From contig NZ_BCNQ01000025.1 of NCBI RefSeq assembly GCF_001515525.1, positions 1 through 32,961 on the forward strand: 32,961 nucleotides of DNA, read 5' to 3'. This DNA comes from Piscicoccus intestinalis NBRC 104926. GTDB lineage: Bacteria > Actinomycetota > Actinomycetes > Actinomycetales > Dermatophilaceae. Position numbers and translations under genes: made by a program. How positions within the stretch are numbered: position 1 is the first letter of the stretch; each line of letters begins with the position of its first letter. The notes below the pieces were generated by a model, which saw nothing but the letters and a program-made list of their open reading frames with translations, was not told where the DNA came from and did not search any database. Shown piece by piece: positions 19,602 through 27,865 of this stretch.

Positions 19602-20840
19602 CTACGAAACCTGCGGAACCTGCGAGGCCTCCTGCGCGGCGACCGCGCCGACGGCCTGCGCGACGGCCGGCACGACCCGCTCGTCGAGCAGGCTCGGCAC
19701 GATCTCCTCGGCGCTCGGCTCCTCGATCAGGCCGGCCAGGGCGTCGGCCGCCGCGAGCAGCATCGGCGTCGTCACGCGCGTCACCTCGTGCTCCAGCGCG
19801 CCGCGGAAGACGCCCGGCACGACGAGGGCGCTGTTGACCTGGTTGGGCCAGTCGCTGCGGCCCGTCGCGACCACCTCGGCGTGGCGCCGGGCCACCGTCG
19901 GGTCGACCTCGGGCCGCGGGTTGGCCAGCGCGAACACGATCGCGCGCGGGGCCATCGCCGCCAGCCGCGCCTCCGCCAGCCGCGCCCCCGACGCCCCGAT
20001 GAACACGTCGGCGTCCTCGAACGCCGCGGCCAGGGGTCCGGTGAGGCGACGCGGGTTGGTGCGCACGGCCAGTCGGTGCTGGTGCTCCTCCAGGTCGTCG
20101 CGGCAGCTCGACACGATGCCGCGCAGGTCGCCGACGACGACGTCGCTCAGGCCGGCCGCCACGAGCAGCATCGCCGTGGCGGTGCCGGCCGCACCGGCTC
20201 CGGAGATGACGACGCGCAGGTCTTCGAACCGCTTGCCGACGACCCGGGCCGCGTTGCGCAGCGCCGCGAGGGTCGCCACCGCCGTGCCGTGCTGGTCGGC
20301 GTGCAGCACCGGCACGTCGAGCCGCTGCTGCAGCGCCTGCTCGACCCGGAAGCACCGCGGGGCGCTGATGTCCTCGAGGACGATGCCCCCGAACGACGGC
20401 GCGACCCGCGCGATGGCGTCGATGAGTTCGGGTGCCGACCCCGGCTCCAGGCACAGCGGCACCGCGTTCAGGCCACCCAGGTCGCTCATGAGGGCCGCCT
20501 TCGACTCCATGAGCGGCAGCGCCGCGCGGGGGCCGGCGTTGCCGAGGCCGTGCACGGTGGTGCCGTCGGAGACGACCGCGATCGTGTTGGCCCGCATCGT
20601 GTACCGGCGCGCGAGCGTCGGGTCGGCGGCGATGGCCTCACACACCTCGAACACCCCGGGGCTGTAGCGCCGCGCCAGGTCCGCCCGGTCCCGTACCGGA
20701 CGCCGGACCCGCATCCCGACCTGGCCGCCCTCGACGGCGGCCAGGAGGGCGCCGAGCCCGTCGATGGCGCGCAGGGCGCGGTCGGCGGTCGGCTGCGAGC
20801 GGGGGGACGGCATCGACGGGGGTCCGGTGAGCACGGACAT
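19602..20840 (-). CDS. NAD(P)-dependent malic enzyme
   Basis: 412 residues from ATG 20840 (MSVLTGPPSMPSPRS). Oxidatively decarboxylates malate to pyruvate. Motifs: YSPGVFEVCEAIAADP and TMRANTIAVVSDGTTVHGLGN in the N-terminal domain, GPRAALPLMESKAALM (conserved Lys near the active site), ISAPRCFRVEQALQQRLDVPVLHADQHGTAVATL (metal-binding ED..D region), then the Rossmann part VVISGAGAAGTATAMLLVAAG, ADVFIGASG and IVFALANPRPEVDP. Length fits the short bacterial form without the phosphotransacetylase domain. Cofactor preference cannot be read. It links the TCA cycle (compare kgd upstream) to pyruvate. It diverges from a 600-base noncoding stretch. Confidence 0.93.
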   Translation of the reverse strand: MSVLTGPPSMPSPRSQPTADRALRAIDGLGALLAAVEGGQVGMRVRRPVRDRADLARRYSPGVFEVCEAIAADPTLARRYTMRANTIAVVSDGTTVHGLGNAGPRAALPLMESKAALMSDLGGLNAVPLCLEPGSAPELIDAIARVAPSFGGIVLEDISAPRCFRVEQALQQRLDVPVLHADQHGTAVATLAALRNAARVVGKRFEDLRVVISGAGAAGTATAMLLVAAGLSDVVVGDLRGIVSSCRDDLEEHQHRLAVRTNPRRLTGPLAAAFEDADVFIGASGARLAEARLAAMAPRAIVFALANPRPEVDPTVARRHAEVVATGRSDWPNQVNSALVVPGVFRGALEHEVTRVTTPMLLAAADALAGLIEEPSAEEIVPSLLDERVVPAVAQAVGAVAAQEASQVPQVS

Positions 20841-21442
20841 GACTAGGAACCTCGTGTCTTGACTCGAAGGAGATCGACGGCCCCCGCGCCGCGCGACGCG
20901 TCACCGCGCGCACCGCACACGAGGACACGACGAAGGGTCACCAGGACCACGACGCGAGCAGCCGGAACGATCCAGCTGTAAACGAAGCCAGGGTGACGGC
21001 TACTGACACGTCGCGGGGGGTGACCCGCACGGGTCAGGATGACACACCGAGGGCCCAGCGTCACGTTCGCGGGCCCGACGGACCGGACGAACCCTCGATC
21101 GGCCCGGCTCCCACCGCCGTTGGATACATCGCCGCGGTCGTCGTCACGGCCCCCGTCCGGCGCTGCGCCAGGAACCACCCGCAGCGCGCTCGGTTGCCCT
21201 CGGCGTGGGCCCGCGACACGGCAATTGGGGCGATGAGGCCCTTAGATCCGTAGGCTCGCAGCCGACTGGCTCACTCAGAGGCGACTCACGAATTCCTCGG
21301 CTACTGCTGAGCGGTCGTCCAGCAGCGAGTTGGAGGCTGTTTGCGAGGTCGGTACAGTTGACCGGTCGGTGCCTATGCCGTGTGCGGGGGCCCGGAGGCC
21401 AGCGCACCGACGAATCCAGACGTACGTGCACGAGGGGGAACT
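20841..21442. other. 600-base noncoding stretch between malic enzyme and exopolysaccharide operon
   Basis: Open frames exist on both strands, but none has protein-like composition or a usable ribosome site, so I see no gene. The left part should hold the malic enzyme promoter and leader (minus strand). The right end has a good promoter at 21330-21358. Between them, short GC-rich inverted pairs such as GGGCCC...GGGCCC near 21052-21077 occur, but nothing I can assign as a known RNA. Confidence 0.5.
21330..21358 (+). promoter_or_regulatory. Candidate sigma-A promoter of the exopolysaccharide operon
   Basis: TTGGAG (21330-21335), 17-base spacer, TACAGT (21353-21358), about 85 bases before the GTG of the Wzz-like gene. 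Both hexamers are close to consensus for this GC content. Confidence 0.55.
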
Positions 21443-22582
21443 GTGGCCAACGTGGCCGATAGCAATGTCGATCCGTGGGGGCGATCTCTGATCGAGACCC
21501 TGCGCCGCTGGTGGTGGATCCCCGCGATCCTCGCCGTGCTGGGCGCCGGGGTCGGCCTGGCGGCCGGGGTCGCCTCACCGAAGACGTCCCAGGCCCTCCT
21601 GGCCGTGCAGGTCACCAGCGACAACCCGGACGCGCTGACCCGGGCGGCCACCAACGCCGTCACGGAGGTGTCGACGCAGGAGGTGTACGCCGCCGCCGGT
21701 CAGGCCCGCGGCACCAGCGGCGCCGACATGCGCTCGCGCTCCGAGGTGCTCGTGCTTCCCGACTCGACCGTGCTCGCGGTGCGCGTCACCGCCGACACCG
21801 CCGACAACGCCGCCGCCGACGCCAACGAGCTCGCCAAGGCGGCCGTCAACCAGGCGCAGACCCGGCTCCAGAACGAGCTGCGCGCGCTCACGACCAACAC
21901 CGAGACGTTGATCACGTCCGAGGGACTGCGCGACGCCCAGGCCGAGCGTGCCCGCATCAACCAGCTCGGCAGCACGCTGGCCGGTAGCCAGCAGACCCTG
22001 CTCACCCAGTCGCGCCAGCTCACCGTGCTGCAGACCGCCAACGCCGAGGACGCGACGTCGACCTCACCGGTGCTGCTCGGCCTGCTCGGCATCATCGGAG
22101 GCGGTCTGCTGGGCCTGGCGTTCACGATGCTCTTCGGTGGCCGCCGCGGCCGCATGAACTCCATGCGCGAGATGCGCCGGCTCTACCCGAACCTCGAGTT
22201 CATCCCGGCCCGCGACGTGCCCGCGATCATGAGCATGGAGGCCGGCAGCGCCGACCGCGTCGTGCTCTCCGGGGTCCGGGTGCCGGCCGCCTCCGTGCGC
22301 AGCCTCGTCGACCCGGTCAACGCGGGCGTCATGGCCGCCGGGCGCAGCCCGCACGTCACCGAGGACGTCGCCCAGTTCGGCTCCGAACACTACGACCGAG
22401 AGGGCGAGCGGCTCGTCACCGTGCTGCAGACCCCGCTGTCCGGCGCGATCGTCAAGCGCGTCGCCCGCGACCCGCGCTCGGTGCTCATTGTGCTGGTGCG
22501 GCCGCACAAGACCCGATTCGAGTGGCTCGACGAGCACGCGGGCCAGTTCGGCGAGCGCACGTACGTCGTCGTCGACGGCTGA
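21443..22582 (+). CDS. Wzz/YveK-like chain-length determinant membrane protein
   Basis: 379 residues from GTG 21443, with GAGGGGGA at 21432-21439. An N-terminal membrane segment (WWWIPAILAVLGAGVGLAAGVA, about residues 24-45) is followed by an extracytoplasmic region of ~170 residues. This holds the Wzz-typical ALLAVQVTSDNPDALTRAAT and a coiled-coil stretch with RLQNELRAL and QAERARINQLGSTLAGSQQTLL. A second membrane segment (VLLGLLGIIGGGLLGLAFTMLFGG, near 210-233) precedes a cytoplasmic C-terminal domain of ~145 residues. That domain lacks Walker A/B motifs, so no BY-kinase is fused, and I do not recognise it. The role is probably to control polysaccharide chain length or export together with the following polymerase. 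First gene of the three-gene operon. Confidence 0.72.
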   Translation: MANVADSNVDPWGRSLIETLRRWWWIPAILAVLGAGVGLAAGVASPKTSQALLAVQVTSDNPDALTRAATNAVTEVSTQEVYAAAGQARGTSGADMRSRSEVLVLPDSTVLAVRVTADTADNAAADANELAKAAVNQAQTRLQNELRALTTNTETLITSEGLRDAQAERARINQLGSTLAGSQQTLLTQSRQLTVLQTANAEDATSTSPVLLGLLGIIGGGLLGLAFTMLFGGRRGRMNSMREMRRLYPNLEFIPARDVPAIMSMEAGSADRVVLSGVRVPAASVRSLVDPVNAGVMAAGRSPHVTEDVAQFGSEHYDREGERLVTVLQTPLSGAIVKRVARDPRSVLIVLVRPHKTRFEWLDEHAGQFGERTYVVVDG

Positions 22583-22592
22583 GGCTCCCGTC

Positions 22593-24137
22593 GTGTCCAC
22601 GGAACGTCTCGATGCGGCCGCGAACGACGCGGCCGCATCGGCGTCGGCGCGGCACGCTGAGCGCTCTGGGTCGCCCGAGGTGACCGTCCGTCGTCCCGGC
22701 CCGGAGCGCCGCGACACCTCGGAGCAGCACTCGCAGGACTGGTCCTTCGCGGACCCCGACGCGCAGTCGCAGGAGCGCACCGGCCGTGGGCGGCACGGGT
22801 ACCGCGGCGCCGGCGGCGACCCGGTCGCGTGGGTGACCTGGCTGTTCGTGCTCAGCTTCCTCACCCAGCGGATCTCGGCGCTGCCGAACCTGTCGATCCC
22901 GATGACGGTGCCGCTCATGGTGCTGTGGCTGTTCGCGGGATGGCGGCTGGGCATCGTGACGATCGAGCCGCGGCGCACCTTCCTGTGGCTGCTGGCCGCC
23001 GGCGCGTCCGCCTTCGTCGTGCTGCCGCAGGTGATGTTCGTCAACCAGCTCTACATCAGCGTCAACAGCTGGCTGTTCTGGATCGTCATCTGGCTGCCCG
23101 CGTGCTTCATGCTCGTCGATCGCAGCCGGGAGACCTTCCAGCGCGCGCTGCGCTCGATCACGAACATCGGGGTGTGGCTCGGGGTCGTCGCGGCACTGCC
23201 GCTGCTGCTGCAGTTCGTCGGGGTGCCCTACCGCGACTACCTCAAGGACGTCGTGCCGGCGCCCTTCCTCGTCGACGGCTTCAACACCGCCTACCCGTTC
23301 TTCTACGACAGCCCGCTGACGAAGTCGAACGGGTGGCTGGCGCTCGAGCCGTCGTTCATGTCGTTCACGCTCGGCCTGTGCATCATGGCCGGGCTGCTGT
23401 CGCGGGCCCGCACGTGGAAGGTCGCCGTCGCGACCATCGGCATGCTGTGCACCGTCGCGGGCTCCGGCTTCGCGATCGTGCTCGTCGGGCTCCTCGTCAT
23501 GGTTCTGACCGGCCAGGGCTATCTGCTGAAGAAGTACCTCATGCCGGGCGCAGTGCTGGCGGCGATCGCCATTCCGACGCAGGTCGGTCAGGTCATCATT
23601 TCGCGGCTCAACGAGGGCTCCTCCACGAACTCCTCGACGGCGCTGCGCACGTTCGAGCCGTACGTGCACTTGTTCCCCCGCTGGGTCGACTCGTTCCCGC
23701 GCGTGGTCTTCGGCGGCGGTGCCGGCTCCTCCCGAGAACTGGTCGAGGGGTCGGGTGTCGACGGGCTCGTCGTGCCGACGGTCGCCAAGGTCTTCTACGA
23801 CTACGGCATCATCGCGGGCGCTCTGCTGCTGTTCGTCGTGCTCACCTGCTACGTGCGCGGTCCGGAGCCGGCGATCGCCTACGCGGTGCTCGCGTCGATG
23901 TTGGTGCTGCAGCCGCCGGCGCAGCCGCTCATGGTGCCGGCGTTCCTGCTGTCCACGTTGTGGTCGCCGGTGCCCTGGGGCGAGCGGCCGCGCATCGTGC
24001 GTCGCAGCGGGCCACGCGGCGCGCACCGGCGCAGGTCGGTCTCCCGCTCGGCGGAGACGCCCGGCTCAGAATCGGCCTCCGGGTGGCGTGCCGGTGCGCG
24101 CACGCCCTCGTCGTCTACACGATCAGTGGGTGAGTGA
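22593..24137 (+). CDS. O-antigen polymerase/ligase-like membrane protein (Wzy-like)
   Basis: 514 residues from GTG 22593 (VSTERLDAAAND), with GAGG at 22581-22584 eight bases upstream and 10 bases after the previous stop. The first ~75 residues are hydrophilic and cytoplasmic. Then about ten hydrophobic segments follow (for example VTWLFVLSFLTQ, TVPLMVLWLFAGWRLG, FVVLPQVMFV, WLFWIVIWLPACFML, VAVATIGMLCTVAGSGFAIVLV), with a larger loop containing FLVDGFNTAYPFFYDSPLTKSNG and PSFMSFTLGL. The topology and S/G-x-F-E-P-S-like WLALEPSFMSF motif resemble Wzy polymerases. The last ~45 residues are Arg/Ser-rich. Probably joins repeat units at the outer face of the membrane. Confidence 0.7.
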   Translation: MSTERLDAAANDAAASASARHAERSGSPEVTVRRPGPERRDTSEQHSQDWSFADPDAQSQERTGRGRHGYRGAGGDPVAWVTWLFVLSFLTQRISALPNLSIPMTVPLMVLWLFAGWRLGIVTIEPRRTFLWLLAAGASAFVVLPQVMFVNQLYISVNSWLFWIVIWLPACFMLVDRSRETFQRALRSITNIGVWLGVVAALPLLLQFVGVPYRDYLKDVVPAPFLVDGFNTAYPFFYDSPLTKSNGWLALEPSFMSFTLGLCIMAGLLSRARTWKVAVATIGMLCTVAGSGFAIVLVGLLVMVLTGQGYLLKKYLMPGAVLAAIAIPTQVGQVIISRLNEGSSTNSSTALRTFEPYVHLFPRWVDSFPRVVFGGGAGSSRELVEGSGVDGLVVPTVAKVFYDYGIIAGALLLFVVLTCYVRGPEPAIAYAVLASMLVLQPPAQPLMVPAFLLSTLWSPVPWGERPRIVRRSGPRGAHRRRSVSRSAETPGSESASGWRAGARTPSSSTRSVGE

Positions 24138-25150
24138 TGGTTCAGCCGGTTGTCAGCGTGCTCATGCCGGTGCTCAACGAGGAGAAGTCCGTCGAGGAGG
24201 CGGTCACCTCCGTGCTCGGGCAGCGGGACGTCGATCTCGAGTTGCTCGTGATCGACGGCCGTTCGGTGGACCGCACGGCGCAGATCGTGCGGGAGATCGC
24301 TGCCCGCGAGCCGCGGGTGCGGCTGCTCGACAACCCCGAGGTCATCATCCCGGCCGCCCTCAACGTCGGGCTGGCCGCGGCCGAAGGGGAATTCGTCGCG
24401 CGCGTCGACGGGCACGCGTCGATCAGCGGCGACTACCTCGCCCGCGGCATCGGCCACATGCGCCAGGACGAGGAGCTCGCGGCGGTCGGCGGCATCCGCA
24501 TCGGGGTGAGCACCACGCCCAGCGGACGCGCGGTCGCGATGGCGCTGTCCAGCCCGTTCGGCGTCGGCGACTCGATCAACCACTTCGGCACGCACTTCCA
24601 GCTCACCGACCACGCCTCGTTCGGGGTGTACCGCACGGCGGTGGCCCGCGAGGTCGGCGGGTGGGACGAGAATCTGCTGGTCAACGAGGACGTCGACTTC
24701 GACCACCGGATCCTCGGCGCCGGGCATCGCATCGCGTTCGACCCCGAGATGCACATCTACTGGCACGTGCGCGAGAGCGCCGGGGCGCTGCTGCGGCAGT
24801 ACCGCCGTTACGGGCGCGGCAAGGCGGCCATGGCCCGCAAGAACGGGCCGTCGGCGATCCGGCCGCGGCACCTGGCCGCTCCCGTCGCCGTCGTCGGCAC
24901 CGCGGCGCTGGGCCTGCTCGCCCTGCGGTACCCGCGGCTCGCCGCCGTCGGCTACTCCCCCTACCTGCTCGGGGTGAGCGCCGCCAGCGCCCTCGCGTGG
25001 CGCGACCGCGGCACCGAGAAGGTCGACCTGCTCAGCCTGCCGCTGTCGTTCATGGCGATGCACTACGGCTGGGGCCTGGGGTTTCTCGAGGGCTACGTGC
25101 TCGGCCGCACCCCCCAGCGGGCCAGCGGCAACTCCCGCACCGCGGGCTGA
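24137..25150 (+). CDS. Family 2 glycosyltransferase (ExoA-like)
   Basis: 337 residues from ATG 24137, whose A is the last base of the preceding TGA (TGATG); a GTG at 24134 is equally possible. GT-A fold motifs: PVVSVLMPVLNEEKSVEEAV at the N-terminus, LLVIDGRSVDRT, VARVDGHASI (the DxD-like metal/nucleotide site), FGVYRTAVAREVGGWDENLLVNEDVDFDHRI (acceptor-site ED). The C-terminal third has two to three membrane segments (HLAAPVAVVGTAALGLLAL, LLGVSAASALA). ExoA-type enzymes extend lipid-linked sugars in exopolysaccharide synthesis. It is the last gene of the operon. Its stop is followed after 7 bases by a fragment of a glycoside hydrolase gene. Confidence 0.85.
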   Translation: MVQPVVSVLMPVLNEEKSVEEAVTSVLGQRDVDLELLVIDGRSVDRTAQIVREIAAREPRVRLLDNPEVIIPAALNVGLAAAEGEFVARVDGHASISGDYLARGIGHMRQDEELAAVGGIRIGVSTTPSGRAVAMALSSPFGVGDSINHFGTHFQLTDHASFGVYRTAVAREVGGWDENLLVNEDVDFDHRILGAGHRIAFDPEMHIYWHVRESAGALLRQYRRYGRGKAAMARKNGPSAIRPRHLAAPVAVVGTAALGLLALRYPRLAAVGYSPYLLGVSAASALAWRDRGTEKVDLLSLPLSFMAMHYGWGLGFLEGYVLGRTPQRASGNSRTAG

Positions 25151-25157
25151 ACAGGCT

Positions 25158-25205
25158 GTCGCGGCTCACCACCGCTCGCGGTACGCCGCCGCGGCCGCCG
25201 GGTTC
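25158..25205 (-). pseudogene. Remnant 3' end of a glycoside hydrolase gene (left copy of 48-bp direct repeat)
   Basis: 43 of 48 bases match 31823-31870, which contains the end of the hydrolase gene at the right side of the window. Read on the minus strand, this copy encodes NPAAAAAYRERW-stop (stop 25166-25168) against NPAAAAVYRELW-stop in the intact gene. Similarity stops at the lacI stop codon (25204-25206), and nothing upstream in this frame resembles the hydrolase. It is therefore a broken gene end, not a complete gene, and marks one border of the arabinose cluster. Confidence 0.8.
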
Positions 25206-26226
25206 AACGCCGACCCGGTGAGGATTCCGCCGTAGACCGTCGCACCACCAGCGTCGGCTTCACTCGCGTCGGCGATACGTCCTGGCCAGCGATGAGATCT
25301 AACAGCGTCGCGACGCACGCCTCGCCGAGCTCCAGAAACGGCTGTCGCACCGTCGTCAAGGCCGGCTGGAAGTAAGCGGCTCCGGAGATGTCGTCATACC
25401 CGACGATCGAGACATCCTCGGGCACCCGCACGCCCGCCTCGCGAAACGCGGCCAGCAACCCCATCGCCATGAGGTCGTTGGAGACTACGACGGCGTCGGG
25501 GAGTTCCGAGCAGGTCAATCGCACGCCTGCATCGAAACCCGACTCGGGGCTCCAATCGCCAGACAGGGGCGGTAGGAGAGCGAGCCCGGCTGCTTCCATG
25601 GCAGCAGCCCAGCCACGCTCTCTTTCCGCAGCGTCGAACCAGGTGATCGGCCCCCTCAGGTGTGCGATACGGCGATGCCCGAGCGCAATGAGGTGCTCCG
25701 TGGCCATCCCGGCTCCCGCGTACTGGTCGACCGAAACGGTGTGCACGCCCGGCTGGTCAGCGACCCCGTCGGCGATGAGCACCTGAGGCACCTTGCCCGT
25801 GAGGGGAAGCAGCTGGGGAACCAACTCCTTCTGCGGCGCGATGACCGCGACGCCTTCGACTGCGTGATCGAGCAGTTGATCGACCACCTGCGCAACCTCG
25901 GCCTCGCTGGTGTCACGAATCGCCGCAACCAAGGTGGCGTAGCCACGCTCACGCGCGGCCGTCTGAATGCTGGATGAGGTCTGGCCGGGCCCGAAGTACC
26001 CACCCTCCGCGACGATGACCCCAATGAGCCCGCTGCGTCGGGTGACGAGCGCGCGGGCACCGAGATCGCGACGGTATCCGATCTGCTCGATGGCTTGCGA
26101 GATTCGCTCCTGCGTCGCCGGACTGACGATCTGCGGGTTGTTCAGGTACCGAGAGACCGTTTGATGCGACACCCCGGCGAGCCGCGCTACATCCGCCATG
26201 CCCGGACGCCGATTCACGTTGCCCAT
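25204..26226 (-). CDS. araR: LacI-family repressor of the arabinose operon
   Basis: 340 residues from ATG 26226, with AAGGAG five to six bases upstream (an in-frame GTG lies at 26229). N-terminal helix-turn-helix and hinge: MADVARLAGVSHQTVSRYLNN at about 10-30 and IEQIGYRRDLGARAL. The periplasmic-binding-like effector domain has LIGVIVAEGGYFGPGQ, VEGVAVIAPQ, VSVDQYAGAGMATEHLIALGHRRIAHLRGP and DVSIVGYDDISGAAYFQPALTTVRQP. It is divergent from the sugar porter across 234 bases that contain two LacI-type palindromes. It most likely represses the operon and itself until an arabinose-pathway sugar binds. The araR name rests on context and on analogy with the LacI-type AraR of corynebacteria. Confidence 0.85.
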   Translation of the reverse strand: MGNVNRRPGMADVARLAGVSHQTVSRYLNNPQIVSPATQERISQAIEQIGYRRDLGARALVTRRSGLIGVIVAEGGYFGPGQTSSSIQTAARERGYATLVAAIRDTSEAEVAQVVDQLLDHAVEGVAVIAPQKELVPQLLPLTGKVPQVLIADGVADQPGVHTVSVDQYAGAGMATEHLIALGHRRIAHLRGPITWFDAAERERGWAAAMEAAGLALLPPLSGDWSPESGFDAGVRLTCSELPDAVVVSNDLMAMGLLAAFREAGVRVPEDVSIVGYDDISGAAYFQPALTTVRQPFLELGEACVATLLDLIAGQDVSPTRVKPTLVVRRSTAESSPGRR

Positions 26227-26320
26227 CACTCTCCTTCACCCCCGAGCCAGTCCTCGGCCCGACCTCGGTGACCAACGGTAACTGTTGGCACATCGGAGCC
26301 AGTCGCGTGATGCACATCAC

Positions 26321-26349
26321 TTTACGAGGCTCAATGTTAGTGCTAACAT
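26321..26349 (+). promoter_or_regulatory. Candidate promoter of the arabinose operon
   Basis: TTTACG (26321-26326), 17-base spacer, TAACAT (26344-26349). The -10 hexamer is the right half of operator 1, so repressor binding would block RNA polymerase. Confidence 0.6.
26334..26349. promoter_or_regulatory. LacI-type operator O1
   Basis: ATGTTAGTGCTAACAT, palindromic except for the central base pair, overlapping the -10. The central CG/TG step with symmetric arms is typical of LacI-family sites. Confidence 0.8.
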
Positions 26350-26363
26350 CATCTCACGGGGCG

Positions 26364-26379
26364 ATGTTAGCGCTAACAT
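26364..26379. promoter_or_regulatory. LacI-type operator O2
   Basis: ATGTTAGCGCTAACAT, a perfect palindrome identical to O1 but for one base, 30 bases (about three helical turns) downstream. Same-face spacing would let two repressor dimers cooperate. It lies just past the predicted start of transcription. Confidence 0.85.
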
Positions 26380-26460
26380 TTACGCAACTGGAGGGTCTCA
26401 GTGACCCAGGCGGCAACGTCCGCCTCCCGGAACCGTCAATGACGACAAGGAGCGAACCTC

Positions 26461-27864
26461 ATGTCCACGAGGAGCGCAGTCGCCCGTGCAACGGGTGACA
26501 CCCCCCGGCGCAAGATCCCAGCCGGGTTCATCTATTTCTTCGGAGCCTTCGGCGGCATCCTCTTCGGCTATGACATCGGTGTCATGACCGGTGCCCTGCC
26601 GTTCCTCATGCAGGACTGGAACCTTGAGGGCGACGCCGCCGGCATCGGGTGGATCACCTCGGCGCTCATGCTCGGCGCCATCTTCGGCGGCGCGCTGTCC
26701 GGACAGCTCTCCGATCGCATCGGCCGACGCCGCTCCATCCTGGTGGCGGCCGTCATCTTCGCCGTTGCTTCGATCCTCCTCGGAGTTTCCCCGCACGGCG
26801 GACTTGGCTACATGATCGCCATGCGCTGGTTCCTGGGTCTCGCGGTCGGGGCAGCGTCGGCCCTCGTGCCCGCCTACATGGCGGAGATGGCGCCCACGCG
26901 CCTGCGCGGTCGGCTGTCCGGACTGAATCAGACGATGATCGTGTCGGGCATGCTGCTGTCCTATCTTGTGGCGTTCGGGCTGCAGCACCTGTCGACAACG
27001 TGGGCATGGCGCAGCATGCTGGCGGGCGCTGCAGTACCCGCGATCATCTTGTTCCTCGGCGTCTTGCGTCTGCCGGAATCGCCCAGGTTCCTCGTGCACA
27101 AGGGGCAACTCGACGCCGCACGTGAGGTGCTTTCGATGATCCGCCCGGCCGACGCGATCGAACCGGAGCTGCGCGAGATTCAGCGGACCGCCGAACTGGA
27201 GTCCAATGTCGCTGCCCGCACGTCGTGGTCGACTCTCTTCCAGTCCAAGTACCGCTACCTCGTCGTGGCGGGTGTAGGAGTCGCGGCGTTCCAGCAGTTC
27301 CAGGGCGCAAACGCGATCTTCTACTACATCCCGCTCATCGTCGAGGCCGCCAGCGACGTCTCGGCCGATTCCGCCCTCGTGTGGCCCATCATCCAGGGAG
27401 TCATCCTCGTGCTCGGGTCGCTGTTGTTCATCGCGATCGCCGACCGCTTCAACCGGCGCGCTCTGCTGACGCTGGGAGGCACCGTCATGGGGATCTCGTT
27501 CATCCTCCCCGCGATCATCGCGTGGGCAATGCCGGACGCCAACCCGATGCTCATCGTGCTCTTCCTCAGCATCTACGTCGCGTTCTATTCGTTCACCTGG
27601 GCACCGTTGACCTGGGTACTCGTCGGCGAGCTCTTCCCCTTGGTCATCCGCGGCCGCGCCGCGGGCATGGCGTCGTCGTTCAACTGGATCGGGTCGTTCG
27701 CCGTCGGCCTGTCGTTCCCGATCATGACCGCTTCCATGCCGCAGCACGCCGTCTTCGCGATCTTCGGCGGCATCTGCCTCCTCGGCGTGCTGTTTGTGCG
27801 CACGAGAGTCCCGGAGACACGCGGCCGATCGCTCGAGGAGATCGAAGCCGAGGGGAGCCGCTGA
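26461..27864 (+). CDS. araE: Sugar porter family MFS transporter, probable L-arabinose importer
   Basis: 467 residues from ATG 26461, with AAGGAG (26447-26452) eight bases upstream. About twelve membrane segments. Sugar-porter signatures are FGYDIGVMTGALPF in TM1, GQLSDRIGRRRSI in loop 2-3, YMAEMAPTRLRGRLSGLNQ in TM4-5, RLPESPRFLVHKG after TM6, AFQQFQGANAIFYYIP in TM7 (QQxxGxNxxxYY), ADRFNRRALL, GELFPLVIRGRAAG and VPETRGRSLEEIE at the C-terminus. These proteins are usually sugar:H+ symporters. Position as first gene of the arabinose operon suggests L-arabinose, possibly also xylose or galactose. araD starts one base after its stop. Confidence 0.9.
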   Translation: MSTRSAVARATGDTPRRKIPAGFIYFFGAFGGILFGYDIGVMTGALPFLMQDWNLEGDAAGIGWITSALMLGAIFGGALSGQLSDRIGRRRSILVAAVIFAVASILLGVSPHGGLGYMIAMRWFLGLAVGAASALVPAYMAEMAPTRLRGRLSGLNQTMIVSGMLLSYLVAFGLQHLSTTWAWRSMLAGAAVPAIILFLGVLRLPESPRFLVHKGQLDAAREVLSMIRPADAIEPELREIQRTAELESNVAARTSWSTLFQSKYRYLVVAGVGVAAFQQFQGANAIFYYIPLIVEAASDVSADSALVWPIIQGVILVLGSLLFIAIADRFNRRALLTLGGTVMGISFILPAIIAWAMPDANPMLIVLFLSIYVAFYSFTWAPLTWVLVGELFPLVIRGRAAGMASSFNWIGSFAVGLSFPIMTASMPQHAVFAIFGGICLLGVLFVRTRVPETRGRSLEEIEAEGSR

Positions 27865-27865
27865 C

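Noticed and set aside
20843-21178. Minus-strand open frame upstream of malic enzyme
   Set aside because: No ribosome site, no recognisable motif, biased composition; treated as noncoding.
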